64,000 nt of DNA from Diploptera punctata. Its lineage: Eukaryota > Arthropoda > Insecta > Blattodea > Blaberidae. The stretch is from NCBI GenBank assembly GCA_030220185.1, contig JASPKZ010001233.1:1480001-1544000 (forward strand), in the 5' to 3' direction. The notes below the pieces were generated by a model. The model was not told the origin of the DNA. It saw nothing but the letters and a program-made list of their open reading frames with translations, and did no database searches. Both the position numbers and the translations under genes were made by a program. Positions 1 through 9,600 of this stretch are shown one piece after another (the stretch's first letter is position 1; every line of letters begins with the position of its first letter).

Positions 1-1367
1 ATTTTTTCCTGTTTTGCCGCTTTTGAAAGGTCTTTCAATGAAGATTGATATTCAGCTGTGAATTCTGCGATAGAATTCCTTATTTTGTCTTCATATTTCT
101 TGATTCATTAACATTGAAACAGCATAATATAGGCGCAAACGACTCGCCAACGCCTATAAATGGTCAAGCATTTCTATTTTTACTTTAAGCGGCAACACTA
201 ATTTTTTTTTTTCTCTTGGTACTAATTTTTCTTTCCTTTTACTCGACATTATAAACTGGGAACAAAGCACAAGAGACACGTGTTATTTAATCAAAATTAT
301 TGCAACGAATGACAAGTTGAAACAATGAATATACTGATCGTGGCGATGTAGGCATATATCATAAGTAATGCAACGAGTGATTTCCAATTTATCTAGAGAA
401 TTTGGAAATCAAGAGTGGCATTTGTTAGGACTATTTAACGAATAAAATTAAGCTGTTTACTCACAAATCATTATTTAACTATAGATATTTTAAAATATTT
501 ATGTATTTATTGTAAACGGCGATATTTGCAAACAAATGAGAAACGATTGTTACGCTTCATCTCCTTCTTTTGTTTATCACTACAACCACTGCCAAAGGAA
601 CGCAATATTGTAAGAATGCTCTCTAGTGGAGAAAAAATGAAACACATCAAACTGTATATTAATTCATTTCTGATGTCGTATGATGTAAATATGACAATTA
701 TATTTTTCTGCATTATTAACTGGGAAAAAAATACATTTAAGAAAGTGCAAACAGTGGTTTCTTTTTTTGTTGGTATAATCAATTGCTACAAATATTTTTA
801 TATTAACTCCTGCAAGCGCTATGTGTTGACATCTATGCACTATATATACAATCTGGTAGCCGTATTTCTTATAGGATCAGTCACTGCAAAATAATGGTCA
901 GACCTGTTCAGAATATTAAAAAGGAGGAGCTTTCTTTAATATGGTAAATTTAACATTGATAAATATTTGGTGAAACACGACTGTGATTGGCTGTAAAACA
1001 GAAATCATTGAAACGTGATTGGTCATTGACTCCCATTTAGGGCATGAGTTAAATAGTCAAAGTACATATCGACACGTGAAATACAAGAGCTTTTAACAAT
1101 GAACTTTAGGGTTAGTGACAGTAAGGTTTGTTTTGTTTTGATATTATTTGTCCATTTGGTTTGAATCACTATTTGTAAAAGCTGCCTTGGCACATGCCTT
1201 AAAAAAACCGCTGATCGTTAATAAAGGACACTAATCCTTCTATATACCGACTGGATCAAGGAATAAGGAAATTTTTAGCCGCGAATAAAGGTACTGTGTC
1301 CCAACTTTTTAACCCGCGAATAAGGAGCTTTTGCTATTTATATATAGGTCTATATATTTTTTTTTCT
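1..1367. other. Intergenic or intronic AT-rich DNA, no gene seen
   Basis: Nothing coding is recognised. Overlapping frames on both strands around 507-894 have no family resemblance and look random. The stretch around 355-425 resembles the flank to the right of the hAT element at 27417-27485. Two GATTGG (inverted CCAAT) motifs lie near 984 and 1018, but no convincing promoter follows. Confidence 0.5.
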
Positions 1368-1994
1368 TCATTTTCTCCCTTATAACTGAGTTGCTAATTT
1401 TTTCTCTTCTTGAAATTATTGCTGCCCTTCGTATAAAATCCATTTCCGTTGCCAAAAGATACTTATTTGTTTTTATTGTTAATTGCCAAAGTTCTGCTCC
1501 ATAAGTAATGATGCGTTTAACAATTGTATGATATATATTAATTTTATTTTATTACTTATATTTTTATCGCACAATATTCCATTGAGGCAAGCAATTGCAA
1601 TTTTTTCTTTATTATTTCTATTTCTTATTTCCTCTTCATAACTCCCAATTTTATTTATTTTAATCCCTAAATCTGTGATCTCACTACAAGATGTTATTGT
1701 TTGTCCAGTCTCCAAAATTAAATTTTGTTCTGGTTCACCAATTTTAAAATATTTTATTTTTTTCATGTTCAAATTGAATCCCCATTTTTCGTATTCTTCT
1801 ATTAATTTTTTAGTCATATATTCTAAAACTTCATAATCTTGTGCAATTAACAATTGATCATCTGCAAAGTGTAAGTTGTATAAAGTTTTGTTGTTTGAAA
1901 TAGGAATTCCCATGCTTGAACATTTTCTCCTCCAATTCTTTAATATTTCATGTTGGCCTACATATATTTTTAACAGAGTCGGTGATAGACAACA
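1368..1994 (-). pseudogene. LINE family A reverse transcriptase, inverted 5' segment
   Basis: On the minus strand this encodes the palm of a non-LTR reverse transcriptase. It starts with a CLSPTL-like motif B, passes a LHFADDQLL active-site motif (the two catalytic Asp are kept) and runs on to YEKWGFNLNMKK. It matches the plus-strand copy at 48863-49440. The frame is open from 1913 to 1479 but has no endonuclease or fingers region. The segment ends at element sequence AAAATGAAG at its left edge, exactly where the plus-strand segment at 1992 begins. The two halves are therefore one insertion with its 5' half inverted. Confidence 0.85.
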
Positions 1995-2268
1995 AAATGA
2001 AGATTGAAGACACTATTTTAGATTATATTAAAACTAGGCAATGAAGATAGTACGGGCATGTCCAGCGAATGGAAGAGGATCGGCTACCAAAATCTGTTTT
2101 GGAATGGAAAATTAAGGGAAGACGAGACAGAGGAAGACCTAAAACTCCTGGAGCCAAAGAATATGTTTATACATGAAGGAGAAACATCTACAACCAGGAG
2201 ATTGGATGGACCGACAAAATTGGCTATTAGGAATCGGACAATGTCAAAGACATTAATCAACCGATGAT
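1992..2268 (+). pseudogene. LINE family A 3' segment, direct half of the same insertion
   Basis: This encodes the C-terminal tail of LINE A (YGHVQRME, then a GRP-type basic stretch, ending near the GIGQCQRH-like terminus), matching 49440-49705. A frameshift separates it into short frames. It is followed by an A/T-rich tail of TA and TTTA repeats, as expected of the 3' end of a retrotransposed LINE. Confidence 0.8.
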
Positions 2269-2299
2269 TATATATATATATTATTTATTTATTCCTAAA

Positions 2300-2424
2300 C
2301 ATGATTTGAGGGATGTGAATTACACAGAGAATGGTTGGAAAATATTTGCTCAGGAAAGGGTGGGCTTATGTCCGTAGATCCTCGTACCTCCGGGTTCTCG
2401 ATAGTGCCAGTGAATGAATTAGTA
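2300..2424 (+). mobile_element. LINE family B 3'-end fragment
   Basis: It matches the last 120 bases of the B copies at 8760-8890 and 50815-50940, including the region coding for YDLREV, DWKAL, AYVRAAMNLRV and the post-stop GATAGTGCCAGTGAG tail. The frame is decayed. It ends 65 bases before the splice acceptor of the host exon. Confidence 0.8.
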
Positions 2425-2489
2425 ATTCCTCCTTCATTTGAAGGATTTAGTAAATATTGTCGATTATATATTTTTTATTTTGATTTCAG

Positions 2490-2647
2490 ATCTTTCTCGT
2501 GCACAGAGAACTCTATCGAACAGCCTAGTGAAATTCAACTTTGAATGCATCGGCACTTCTCAGACAGACGATGAAGTTGGCATCTCGGTATCTCTCAAAG
2601 AATTTGGACGTCTTATCGCCAATATTGAGGATCAGAGAGATATGATG
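2490..2647 (+). CDS. Graf: Internal exon of a GRAF/oligophrenin-family RhoGAP (BAR domain)
   Basis: A pyrimidine-rich tract and TTTCAG precede the exon, and GTGAGT follows it directly. The 158-bp exon enters in phase 1 (two bases complete a split codon) and leaves in phase 0, giving 52 full codons. The product includes SRAQRTLSNSLVKFNFECIG, then TSQTDDEVG and SLKEFGRLI. This is the signature of the first BAR helices of ARHGAP26/GRAF and oligophrenin-1: F(K/N)F(Q/E)CIG, TDDE, SL(Q/K)EF, N(L/I)ED. These proteins bind curved membranes through the BAR domain and switch off Rho GTPases through a downstream RhoGAP domain. The upstream exon (BAR start) and the next exon (FRKEQIG region) were not found, so the introns are long. 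LINE debris reaches within 65 bp of the acceptor. The family call is firm. The gene symbol assumes the single insect orthologue. Confidence 0.82.
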
Positions 2648-2714
2648 GTGAGTGTTCAACTTTATCTTTCCTCTTTACAACATTGATTTGTTTCCAAGTA
2701 TGTGTAGATCATTT

Positions 2715-2715
<1 letters not shown>

Positions 2716-2766
<51 letters not shown>
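2716..2766. repeat. (TA)n microsatellite
   Basis: About 25 uninterrupted TA units lie just downstream of the exon, in the intron. Confidence 0.95.
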
Positions 2767-2769
<3 letters not shown>

Positions 2770-2774
2770 ACGAA

Positions 2775-3057
2775 AAAATTATTCTTGGGGTTTCCGCGTC
2801 ATGGATTCAAGGTTGTCTTTTGACCATTGATTCCGACGTTTCGACATCATCCCACATGCCATTATTAAGGAATGATATGTTCGAATATAGGTCTTATATA
2901 CCATAGACAATACATATCTAACATGCTATTGGACAGTGGCTAGTAATCCATGTGCCGTTCCATGATAATGGCATGTGGGATCATGTCGAAAGGTAGGAAT
3001 CAGTAGCCAAAGGACAACCTTGAAACCATGACACGCAAACCCCAAGAATAATTTCTT
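2775..3057. mobile_element. Inverted-repeat (fold-back/MITE-like) element
   Basis: Arms of about 95 bases (2777-2872 and 2958-3056) are reverse complements with roughly 85 percent identity. Both contain TTATTCTTGGGGTTT and a stretch ending in CCCACATGCCATTAT. The central 85 bases are not repeated. There is no coding capacity. It could equally be two copies of a short repeat in opposite orientation. Confidence 0.65.
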
Positions 3058-3120
3058 AATCATACTTATATCCGCAAAAATCTACAATATAACTTATATA
3101 TGAAAATGTGTGAATATAGT

Positions 3121-3194
3121 GTTGAGTGATTCCGGGCTATGTGGCCGTGATGTATTACCGGTGGACCGCGGCCCATAGCCGGAATCACTCAAAC
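3121..3194. repeat. Short hairpin
   Basis: GAGTGATTCCGGGCTATG and its near-perfect complement (CATAGCCGGAATCACTC) are separated by about 30 bases. This is probably the end of a small palindromic repeat. Confidence 0.55.
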
Positions 3195-3494
3195 ATTATG
3201 ATTACCGGCTATGAAAGCCAGCATTCAACTAATATGTAAATATCTTAGTTTTTTTTTCGAATTTATATTACAAACATTTCGAGCTATCATTTTGTAGACC
3301 GTATTATAGAGCCCCTTCTCTTGTTCTGTAGTTGTGGACTTGTGGATAATGGATCACAGATGTGAAAGTGGTGTATAATTTGGCCGTATATTTCCCCTCT
3401 TGTTGACACATTCTGAATAAAGGAAGAATTTTTTCCTGGATTTTGTAGTTTTGTTAAGTTCCTTTTTAAGGTACCTTTGAACATGGAAGATATA

Positions 3495-3800
3495 TACAGG
3501 GTGTAACAAAATTCCCGCTTCAGACTTTGGGGACGTGTAGTGGGAACGAAGACGGTTACGTTTAGCAAAGGAACTCATGTCCAGAAACGTACCGTTTTCC
3601 CATACATGCAAAATACCAGAACACACGTTCAACTATCCCGCATTTTCGGCGCCAAAGACCCTGCACGTTCTCCCACTTGACCCTGCTACTACCTGTGGAA
3701 TGAAATCCTTGATTTACAAAACCCCTATGGCATCCGAGGAACACCTACTGGCGCGGGTTATGGCTGCGTTCGCATCGCCATCTCGTGACTTCCGTAATAA
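3495..3800 (+). pseudogene. Mariner-type transposase remnant
   Basis: TATACAGGGTGTAACAAAAT at 3493 looks like a TA target plus a mariner terminal repeat. Around 3690-3770 one frame reads CGMKSLIYKTPMASEEHLLARV, matching WGEMRNLVCTTPVASEKDLVARI of the element at 28014. Everything between the terminus and this C-terminal piece is deleted, and the right end is not found. Confidence 0.55.
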
Positions 3801-3805
3801 ATAAA

Positions 3806-4000
3806 CATTTAGAGAAAGCGTTTATTTTAAAGCAGTAACGCTTATTCATTTCGATGTTATAATTAAATTTTGACACTTAGCAATGAAAGCCAAATATGAC
3901 ATGAAAAGAAAAATAAACGCCTGAACCGGGACTTGAACTCGTGACCTCTAACTGTATACGTTAATGCGCTACCAACTGCGTCACTCAGGCATCCCAGCAG
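3806..4000 (-). mobile_element. tRNA-derived SINE (SINE9) with body shared with the 40.5-kb array
   Basis: On the minus strand a tRNA-like head (A box around GACGCAGTTGGTAGCGC, B box GAGTTCAAGTCCC) precedes a body rich in TTTATTTTTCTT and TTTAATTATAACATCGA. The body matches the one attached to a different tRNA-like head at 40519-41180. Confidence 0.6.
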
Positions 4001-4790
4001 AAATATTTATATTTCTTCTTTATGTATGATTCTCTATCAAGAGAGGTAGCGGGACATCGGTTGCACTACCATATCATGGCTTCTTTAACAAGTGTATATA
4101 ATATGAGGGGTAAAATTAAAGTAATGAGGGAGATGAGTAGTGCGCATTCTCATGATGACGGAACTCGGATTTAAGAAGAGTTATACATATATTTACTAAA
4201 GTGTGGGTGGCGTGTTGGAATGTGTAGCCGTGAGGCCCCGCCTCGCCGCACCGTGACCGGATCACTCTGCACACATATTTTTGCCGTGGTACTGGACCAA
4301 TGTACAGTGTGTGTGTGTGTGTGTGTGTATTTATTAAGCGCGTGTTAATTTGTACATTAAACTGTTTCTAGTTTTAAGTAAAACGTAATTCATGTTTTTA
4401 AGAATATGGAATTCATTCAATATACATTGGCTTCGTGTTTTTATATGGTATCCTTAAAATAATTTTGTTCAAAATTATATTCGGAGATCTTAATTAAATA
4501 AAAATTACATTGTTTTTACTATTTTGTTCTTACGCTAGGCACTGAATATTGAAAAATCCATTTTACAGTTCATATTAGATTGAACCAATCACGATCGACC
4601 ATCATTGAAATACTTTCAAAATGAAATTTCAGACCTGATGCGTAATTTTTCGGAAATTGTCGAACATGAATAATTAATGTTTCTGGTTTGTAAGCTACAG
4701 AACATATCAAAACCTTGTTACACAATAAATTGAATTTAATAACCAGTAACCCGTCCTAAGGAATCTCAACTTCATTTGGAAGTCTCAACA
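4001..4790. other. No gene seen; (TG)n at 4306-4329
   Basis: AT-rich sequence with a dinucleotide TG run and a short GC-rich patch near 4235-4260. No coding frame or known repeat is recognised. Confidence 0.5.
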
Positions 4791-4875
4791 TGAAGAAAGG
4801 TATTTTTATTGTAGCCGAAACAGGTCAACAAATGGCTAAATTCGTGAACGGATTATGATAATGATGATGAAATAA
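4791..4875 (+). mobile_element. LINE family J 3'-end fragment
   Basis: It contains GCCGAAACAGGTCAACAAAT followed by TTCGTGAACGG and an ATGATGATG tail. The same terminal signature is seen near 14430-14486 and 19960-20030. Confidence 0.6.
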
Positions 4876-4879
4876 TATA

Positions 4880-5005
4880 TATGTATGTATATTGTGGAAA
4901 GCAACGGGAAGCAACAACTTTAATTCCCTAATAAAGCTGCAAAGTATAGCATGAAAATGCTATGATTGCAGTGAAAGACCTCCCTCGGGCAGAATTACTA
5001 TGGAT

Positions 5006-5008
<3 letters not shown>
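4880..5008 (+). mobile_element. SINE1 3' half
   Basis: It matches the tail of the SINE1 copy at 62265: GGAAAGCAACGGGAAGC, AATTCCCTA.TAAAGCTGC, then CTCGGGCAGAATTACTATGG. It ends in GGATGGATA, which runs into a (TA)n tract at 5009-5047. The tRNA head is absent. Confidence 0.75.

Positions 5009-5047
<39 letters not shown>
5009..5047. repeat. (TA)n microsatellite
   Basis: About 19 TA units follow directly on the SINE1 tail. Confidence 0.95.
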
Positions 5048-5049
<2 letters not shown>

Positions 5050-5054
5050 CCTAT

Positions 5055-5170
5055 ATATACCGAACGAGTTGACTCAAGCGGTCCGTTTGAGACTTCTATT
5101 CGGGAGATTCCTAGTTCAAATATTGGTGCAGATCAATCGGGCTGAGTTGCATTTTTTTTTTTTTTAGTTT
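5055..5170 (+). mobile_element. Possible tRNA-derived SINE head (SINE8)
   Basis: ACTCAAGCGGTCCGTTTGAG resembles a D-arm with A box, and GATTCCTAGTTCAAATATTGG resembles a decayed T-arm with B box. A poly-T run follows at 5153. Only one copy was recognised here. Confidence 0.4.
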
Positions 5171-5394
5171 ATCTATTTTTCCTATATTGTGAAGGCAATT
5201 GCTAGATTGGAAATATATTGCTAGGAACCATTTAATCATATTCACCATTTCATGATAACATTAGATAAAAATGTAGTATCATTTTATTAGAGTAAAATAA
5301 TATTATAGGACAATGCAGAATTATTTACAAATGGATCGCATGGGTACCAAGCCGTATAATAAATCAAATAAATAAAAAAAATAGTATATAAAAT

Positions 5395-6352
5395 ACTAGC
5401 TAATACCCGGCGTGCGCTGCTACGCCTAAATAAATGATGTGTTTTTACGTTTAGTTGAGTAAGTAAAAGGAAAAATATTTATAAATTTATATCATTATTT
5501 TAGATACCCTGTGCTGATTACCCGGCATTGCACGGGAATCTACGTATCCCAATGTATTTGGTATAAATGAGCTAAAATACACATTTCGTTGTTTGAGTTA
5601 TCCGTGCTGCTGCTTTGTTTGCCCCGTAATCTACTTATCCCGATCTTCTTGGCATCAATGAAAGACAAAAGTGGTTATTGTGAGTTATCCATAAAGATAA
5701 ACATTAACTGCAGTTGACTTTTTTTTGTAGAGTTTTTTGAGATATTCAATTCTGTGTACATTGATTTAGTGTATTTGTTATGGTTTAGGCAGCGTAAGCC
5801 ATTTAAGCGTACAAAAAGCCACTTTTATTTTACTTTTTCACTATAAAGGGTGATTTTTAAGCGTGAAGGGCTTGAGCATTAAAACTCTCTTATAACCTAT
5901 AACTTCTCCCTGGAAAATCCTGAACATTTTGCAAGAAGCCTCATCACAGTCGGATGAACGGTGCGGCAGTGCAGGCTTGTCCGGGAATCTACTTATCCCG
6001 ATGTTCTTGACATCAATATAAGTTGAAAATGGCTATTGCGAGTTATCCGTAAAAGATAAATATATGCTGTCGCGGACTTTTTTGTAGAGTTTTTTGAGAT
6101 ATTCAATTCTGTGTACATTAATCTTGTGTATTTGTTATGGTTTAGGCAGCATAAGCTATTTAAACTTAAGGACTTTTTTTACTATAAAGGGTGATTTTTA
6201 AGGGTGTAGGAGTTGAGTATCACACTCTCTTATAGCCTATGTTCATCCCGGGAATCTCCTGAACATTTTGCAAAAGACCCCATCACAATCGGATGAACGG
6301 TATGTTAGCGCATACAATACGAACAAACAAACGTTCATTTTTATATATTAGA
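5395..6352 (+). repeat. T-family dispersed repeat, partly tandem
   Basis: It opens with CCCGGCGTGCGCTGCTACGC. It then holds two units about 358 bases apart, each starting with AATCTACTTATCCCGAT and running through TTCAATTCTGTGTACATT, GGTTTAGGCAGC.TAAGC and TCGGATGAACGGT. A shorter unit lies at 5537. It ends in AACAAACAAACGTTCATTTT and TATATATTAGAT. Related copies lie at 46640-47060 and (reverse) 58085-58760. There is no protein, and the class is not known to me. Confidence 0.65.
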
Positions 6353-6411
6353 TGTAACTTATTTATATTTTATTATATGATAATAATAATAATAATAATT
6401 TATACTCTTGT

Positions 6412-6728
6412 ACACCTTAGAGTCTGATCGAGGAATGAAATTAGATGAAGTCCCTATATTTGTAGAGGTCTATGAATGACAGGAGTGCCGCCCGACCACC
6501 ATGACCCACCTTAACAGAGGCGGACGAAGAAAATAAAACGAAATGGATGAGATGAGTATGGAAAAATGGTGGAATGAAATTAGTAGCAGGAGAAAACGGG
6601 AGAAATCCCGAGAATTTGCTGCCAAAGCTCCGTTTCAACCACCACGAAAGCAGACGGAATGATTGAGATTCGATCTCGAGACCCAGCTCTGAGAGACGAG
6701 CATCTAACAACTTGCGCCACTGAGCCGC
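6412..6728 (-). mobile_element. SINE5 copy
   Basis: On the minus strand the tRNA-like head (GGCTCAGTGGCGCAAGTTGT, then GATCTCGAATCTCAATCATT) is at the right. The body has TCGTGGTGGTTGAAACGGAG, a C/T-rich middle and TCATCTCATCC near the left end. It matches 15773-16095, 23122-23450 and 51900-52213. Confidence 0.75.
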
Positions 6729-6877
6729 CGTTCTATTTTATTAAGATACTCTATTTAAAAAGAAATCTCTCCCTGAAGAATAATTTCATTTATTTTCCTA
6801 AATTGTCTTTTAATTTCGTTCCCTAACCAATATTTTAAAATATCGAGTTTTCATATCTGGCCTCACTCCATGTGTCA

Positions 6878-7190
6878 TTTATAGAGATGGAGGATCATAT
6901 AGCCACTTTGGGATGACATCTGGTCAGCACGTCATGGTCCCCTGCGTTTTAGCTGATTTTCTCAACCTGGAACCCTTTTTTACTACCCTTCATTATTGTT
7001 GCAATAGTAATGATTCACTTGTTATTTTTGCACCAAAAATGATGCAATAATCCTCTAGCGTTGCTACTTATCGTAACTACCCAAATTCCTCACGATACTG
7101 GACGGACGTCGGTTCCATATTGACCGAAATTCTTGAGAAAATTTCTTCCTCCATGCGGACTCGAACCAGCGCATTTTTCGTAGCACTATC
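6878..7190 (-). mobile_element. SINE3 copy, diverged
   Basis: It matches the SINE3 copy at 44554-44899 in the same orientation: GGTCAGCACGTC, CTCAACCTGGA.CC, CCCAAATTCCTCACGATACTGG, then GAGAAAATTTCTTCC and GACTCGAACCAGCGCA. The tRNA-like head is partly lost at the right edge. Confidence 0.7.
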
Positions 7191-7819
7191 CCAAAATATG
7201 GGAGATTAAATAAATATGATATAATGAAGGTAATAGCTTCAAAATGAACATGTGTTTTTTTGGTTTTCTCAACAATTTGTAGTTTATGGATTAGATCTGT
7301 TTTCGGGGTAACTATCCAATTTATGTTTTGTTATTTTCCTAATGTTAAAAACTATTTACTTTTTTAAGTTTAATATTTGCGTGTTAACAAAGACCACAAG
7401 ATAATTTGTAAAGAATAAAAATGTTTCCTGAATTGGAGGTATGTCATAGCGGTGAAATAATTGGAGGACAAAGAAGCGGATGCCAGATAATGTGTAATGC
7501 AGATTTCCTCTTCCAGGTCTCCATGCACTGTCGACTTGATTCTGTGTCGGTAACGCTGAAGCTTTCGGTAATAATCGCTATAGTAGGCTGTATCTTGCAT
7601 AACAACTGCAGGTGACTTTGTTTACTTGATTCCAAGCAGAACCGCCCTTGACGTCTTTGATTCTTATTTGTTTCTTTAGTTAACACATGTAGCGTGACAA
7701 ATTGATCATTGAAATGCCTTCTCTAGTGGAGTCTGAATTTCGGCAAAACTTTTTTTTTTATTTCGACGGAACGACACATGGCAAGGGAACTGTTAATCAT
7801 TGCACACCGAAACCTAACT
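7191..7819. other. Unassigned; overlapping unassigned frames
   Basis: Short frames on both strands between 7370 and 7690 (up to 80 codons) do not resemble a family I recognise. No splice signals convincingly frame them. Confidence 0.4.
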
Positions 7820-8897
7820 TAACGATTCATTTACGAGGGAGAAGTTATGTAGCATCCTGCTGGAGTTCGGAATCCCTAAAAAGTTAGTTAGATTTGCACA
7901 AATGCGTACAAATGGCACAAAGAGTAGGGTGCGTGTAGGCAAACCAGTTTTCAGATACTTTTGAAATCCACAATGGGTTGAAGCAAGGAGATGCACTATC
8001 TCCTCTACTATTTAATTTTGTACCAGAGCATGCCATCAAATCTTTAGAGGATGAAAAAGACCTACAACTCAATGGTATTAATAAGCTATTAGTTTATACT
8101 GATGATGTGCTATTGGGCGATAGCGAGGAGATACTAAAGGCCAATACGCACACACTATTGAATAACACTAAGAAATTGGGACTGGAAGTAAATATCAATA
8201 AAACTAATAATGGCCACACACAGAAATACATTATATAATGAAAATGGACAGCTAATGACAAATGAGGAAAATCTTGAGGAAGTGACTGAATTCAAGTAAC
8301 TAGGAACAATAATCACAAACAGGAATGAGATGCACAAAGAAATTAAACATAGGCTGATTTTTGGAAATGCGTGCTATTATGCATTATAAGGTCTCTTGAC
8401 ATCCCAACTCCCTTAATAAACTAAAAATATATAAAACTGTTATTCTACCAGTTATATTATATGGATGCTAAACATGGACTCTTTAAGGGAAGAAAGAAGA
8501 TTACGAGTATTTGAAAATAAAGTTCTTAGGAAAAATTTTGGACCAAAGAGAGATGAACAGACAGGTGAATGGAGAAGACTACATAACAATGAACTACATG
8601 GTCTTTATAGGAAGCCAGATATAATAAGAACAGTTAAGTCTCGTAGACTGCGATGGGCAGGACATGTTGCGCGTATGGGGAATGAAAGACGTGCATGGAA
8701 ACTTCTTGTAGGAAAGCCAGAAGGAAAACGTCCTGTTGGTAGACCAAGAATGAGGTGGGAGAACAACATTAACTATGATTTGAGGGAAGTAGATTATACA
8801 GGGAATGATTGGAAAGCATTGGTTGAGGATAGGGATGTATGGAGAGCTTATGTCCGCGCGGCCATGAACCTACGGGTTCGATAGAGCCAGTAAGTAA
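7820..8897 (+). pseudogene. LINE family B reverse transcriptase, decayed copy
   Basis: The copy begins in the fingers/palm region (LLEFGIPKKLVRF). It reads through SRVRVG, NGLKQGDALSPLLFNF (motif B) and a damaged active site, LLVYTDDVL, where YADD has become YTDD. It then runs through VNINKT to the C-terminal RRLRWAGHVARM and AYVRAAMNLRVR. Several frameshifts and stops break the first 600 bases. The last 420 bases are one open frame (8465-8884). The tail is the AGTAAGTAAGTA microsatellite typical of this family here. Confidence 0.9.
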
Positions 8898-9011
8898 GTA
8901 AGTATTTGAAATCATCAATTTCTTAAAAACTTCTCTTTTTTTGTTATTAACTATCCAATTACCTTATATAATATATTTCTATGTGTGAACATGTATTTGC
9001 TTTTATTGAGG

Positions 9012-9290
9012 TTAACTTCCAGTCCCAATTAGTGTTACAAATTTACTAATTTACAACACTCGTAAATTATTAACGATATTAATATCGTTCATAATTTATG
9101 AGTGTTGAAAATTAGTAAATTAGTAAATTTGTAATATGGAATGAACTCTGTTGAGTAACACTAATTGGGACATGAAGTAAACACCAATAAAACCAAATAT
9201 ATGATGTTCACACATATAAATATATTAAATGCGCAGTTAATGACAAATAAGGAAAATTTTGAATAAGTGGTTGAATTAAGTTACTTCACA
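9012..9290. repeat. Palindrome flanked by inverted LINE-B pieces
   Basis: A near-perfect inner palindrome (arms about 46 bases, centred near 9084) is flanked by opposite copies of a LINE-B segment. CCAGTCCCAATTAGTGTTAC lies on the left, and GTAACACTAATTGGGAC continuing into LINE-B sequence lies on the right up to about 9290. Confidence 0.65.
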
Positions 9291-9600
9291 AACGTGCGTT
9301 GTACATTATTTTTTGCGTGATGGTGTTTTCAAAATAGTAAATAATAGAAAAATAATATCTTTGTTGGAAATATTAACGTTCATTATAAACAACTGACTAA
9401 CGTTAACAGTGTGGGCAATGTTTATTAGTTGAGACTACAGTAGGCCATGACACCAATCAGTCATTAAATGGAGGCATGTATTTGTTCTTTTATATTGTTT
9501 CAAATAAAGTTCAGTTTATTTAAAATGCAGTGATTTGTTTCGTATAATGTATATTAACACTACCTTTTGGATATATTTTTTGTATATACATTGTTTTTAA

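Noticed and set aside
526..894. Overlapping open frames on both strands, 91-122 codons
   Set aside because: No family resemblance, hydrophobic low-information products and no splice or promoter context. Expected by chance in AT-rich DNA.
960..1120. Possible promoter with two inverted CCAAT motifs and a short ATG frame near 1099
   Set aside because: Spacing, TATA element and initiator are not convincing, and the 16-codon frame has no support.
7370..7690. Candidate host exons on either strand
   Set aside because: No recognised domain and no paired splice sites of the quality seen at 2490-2647.
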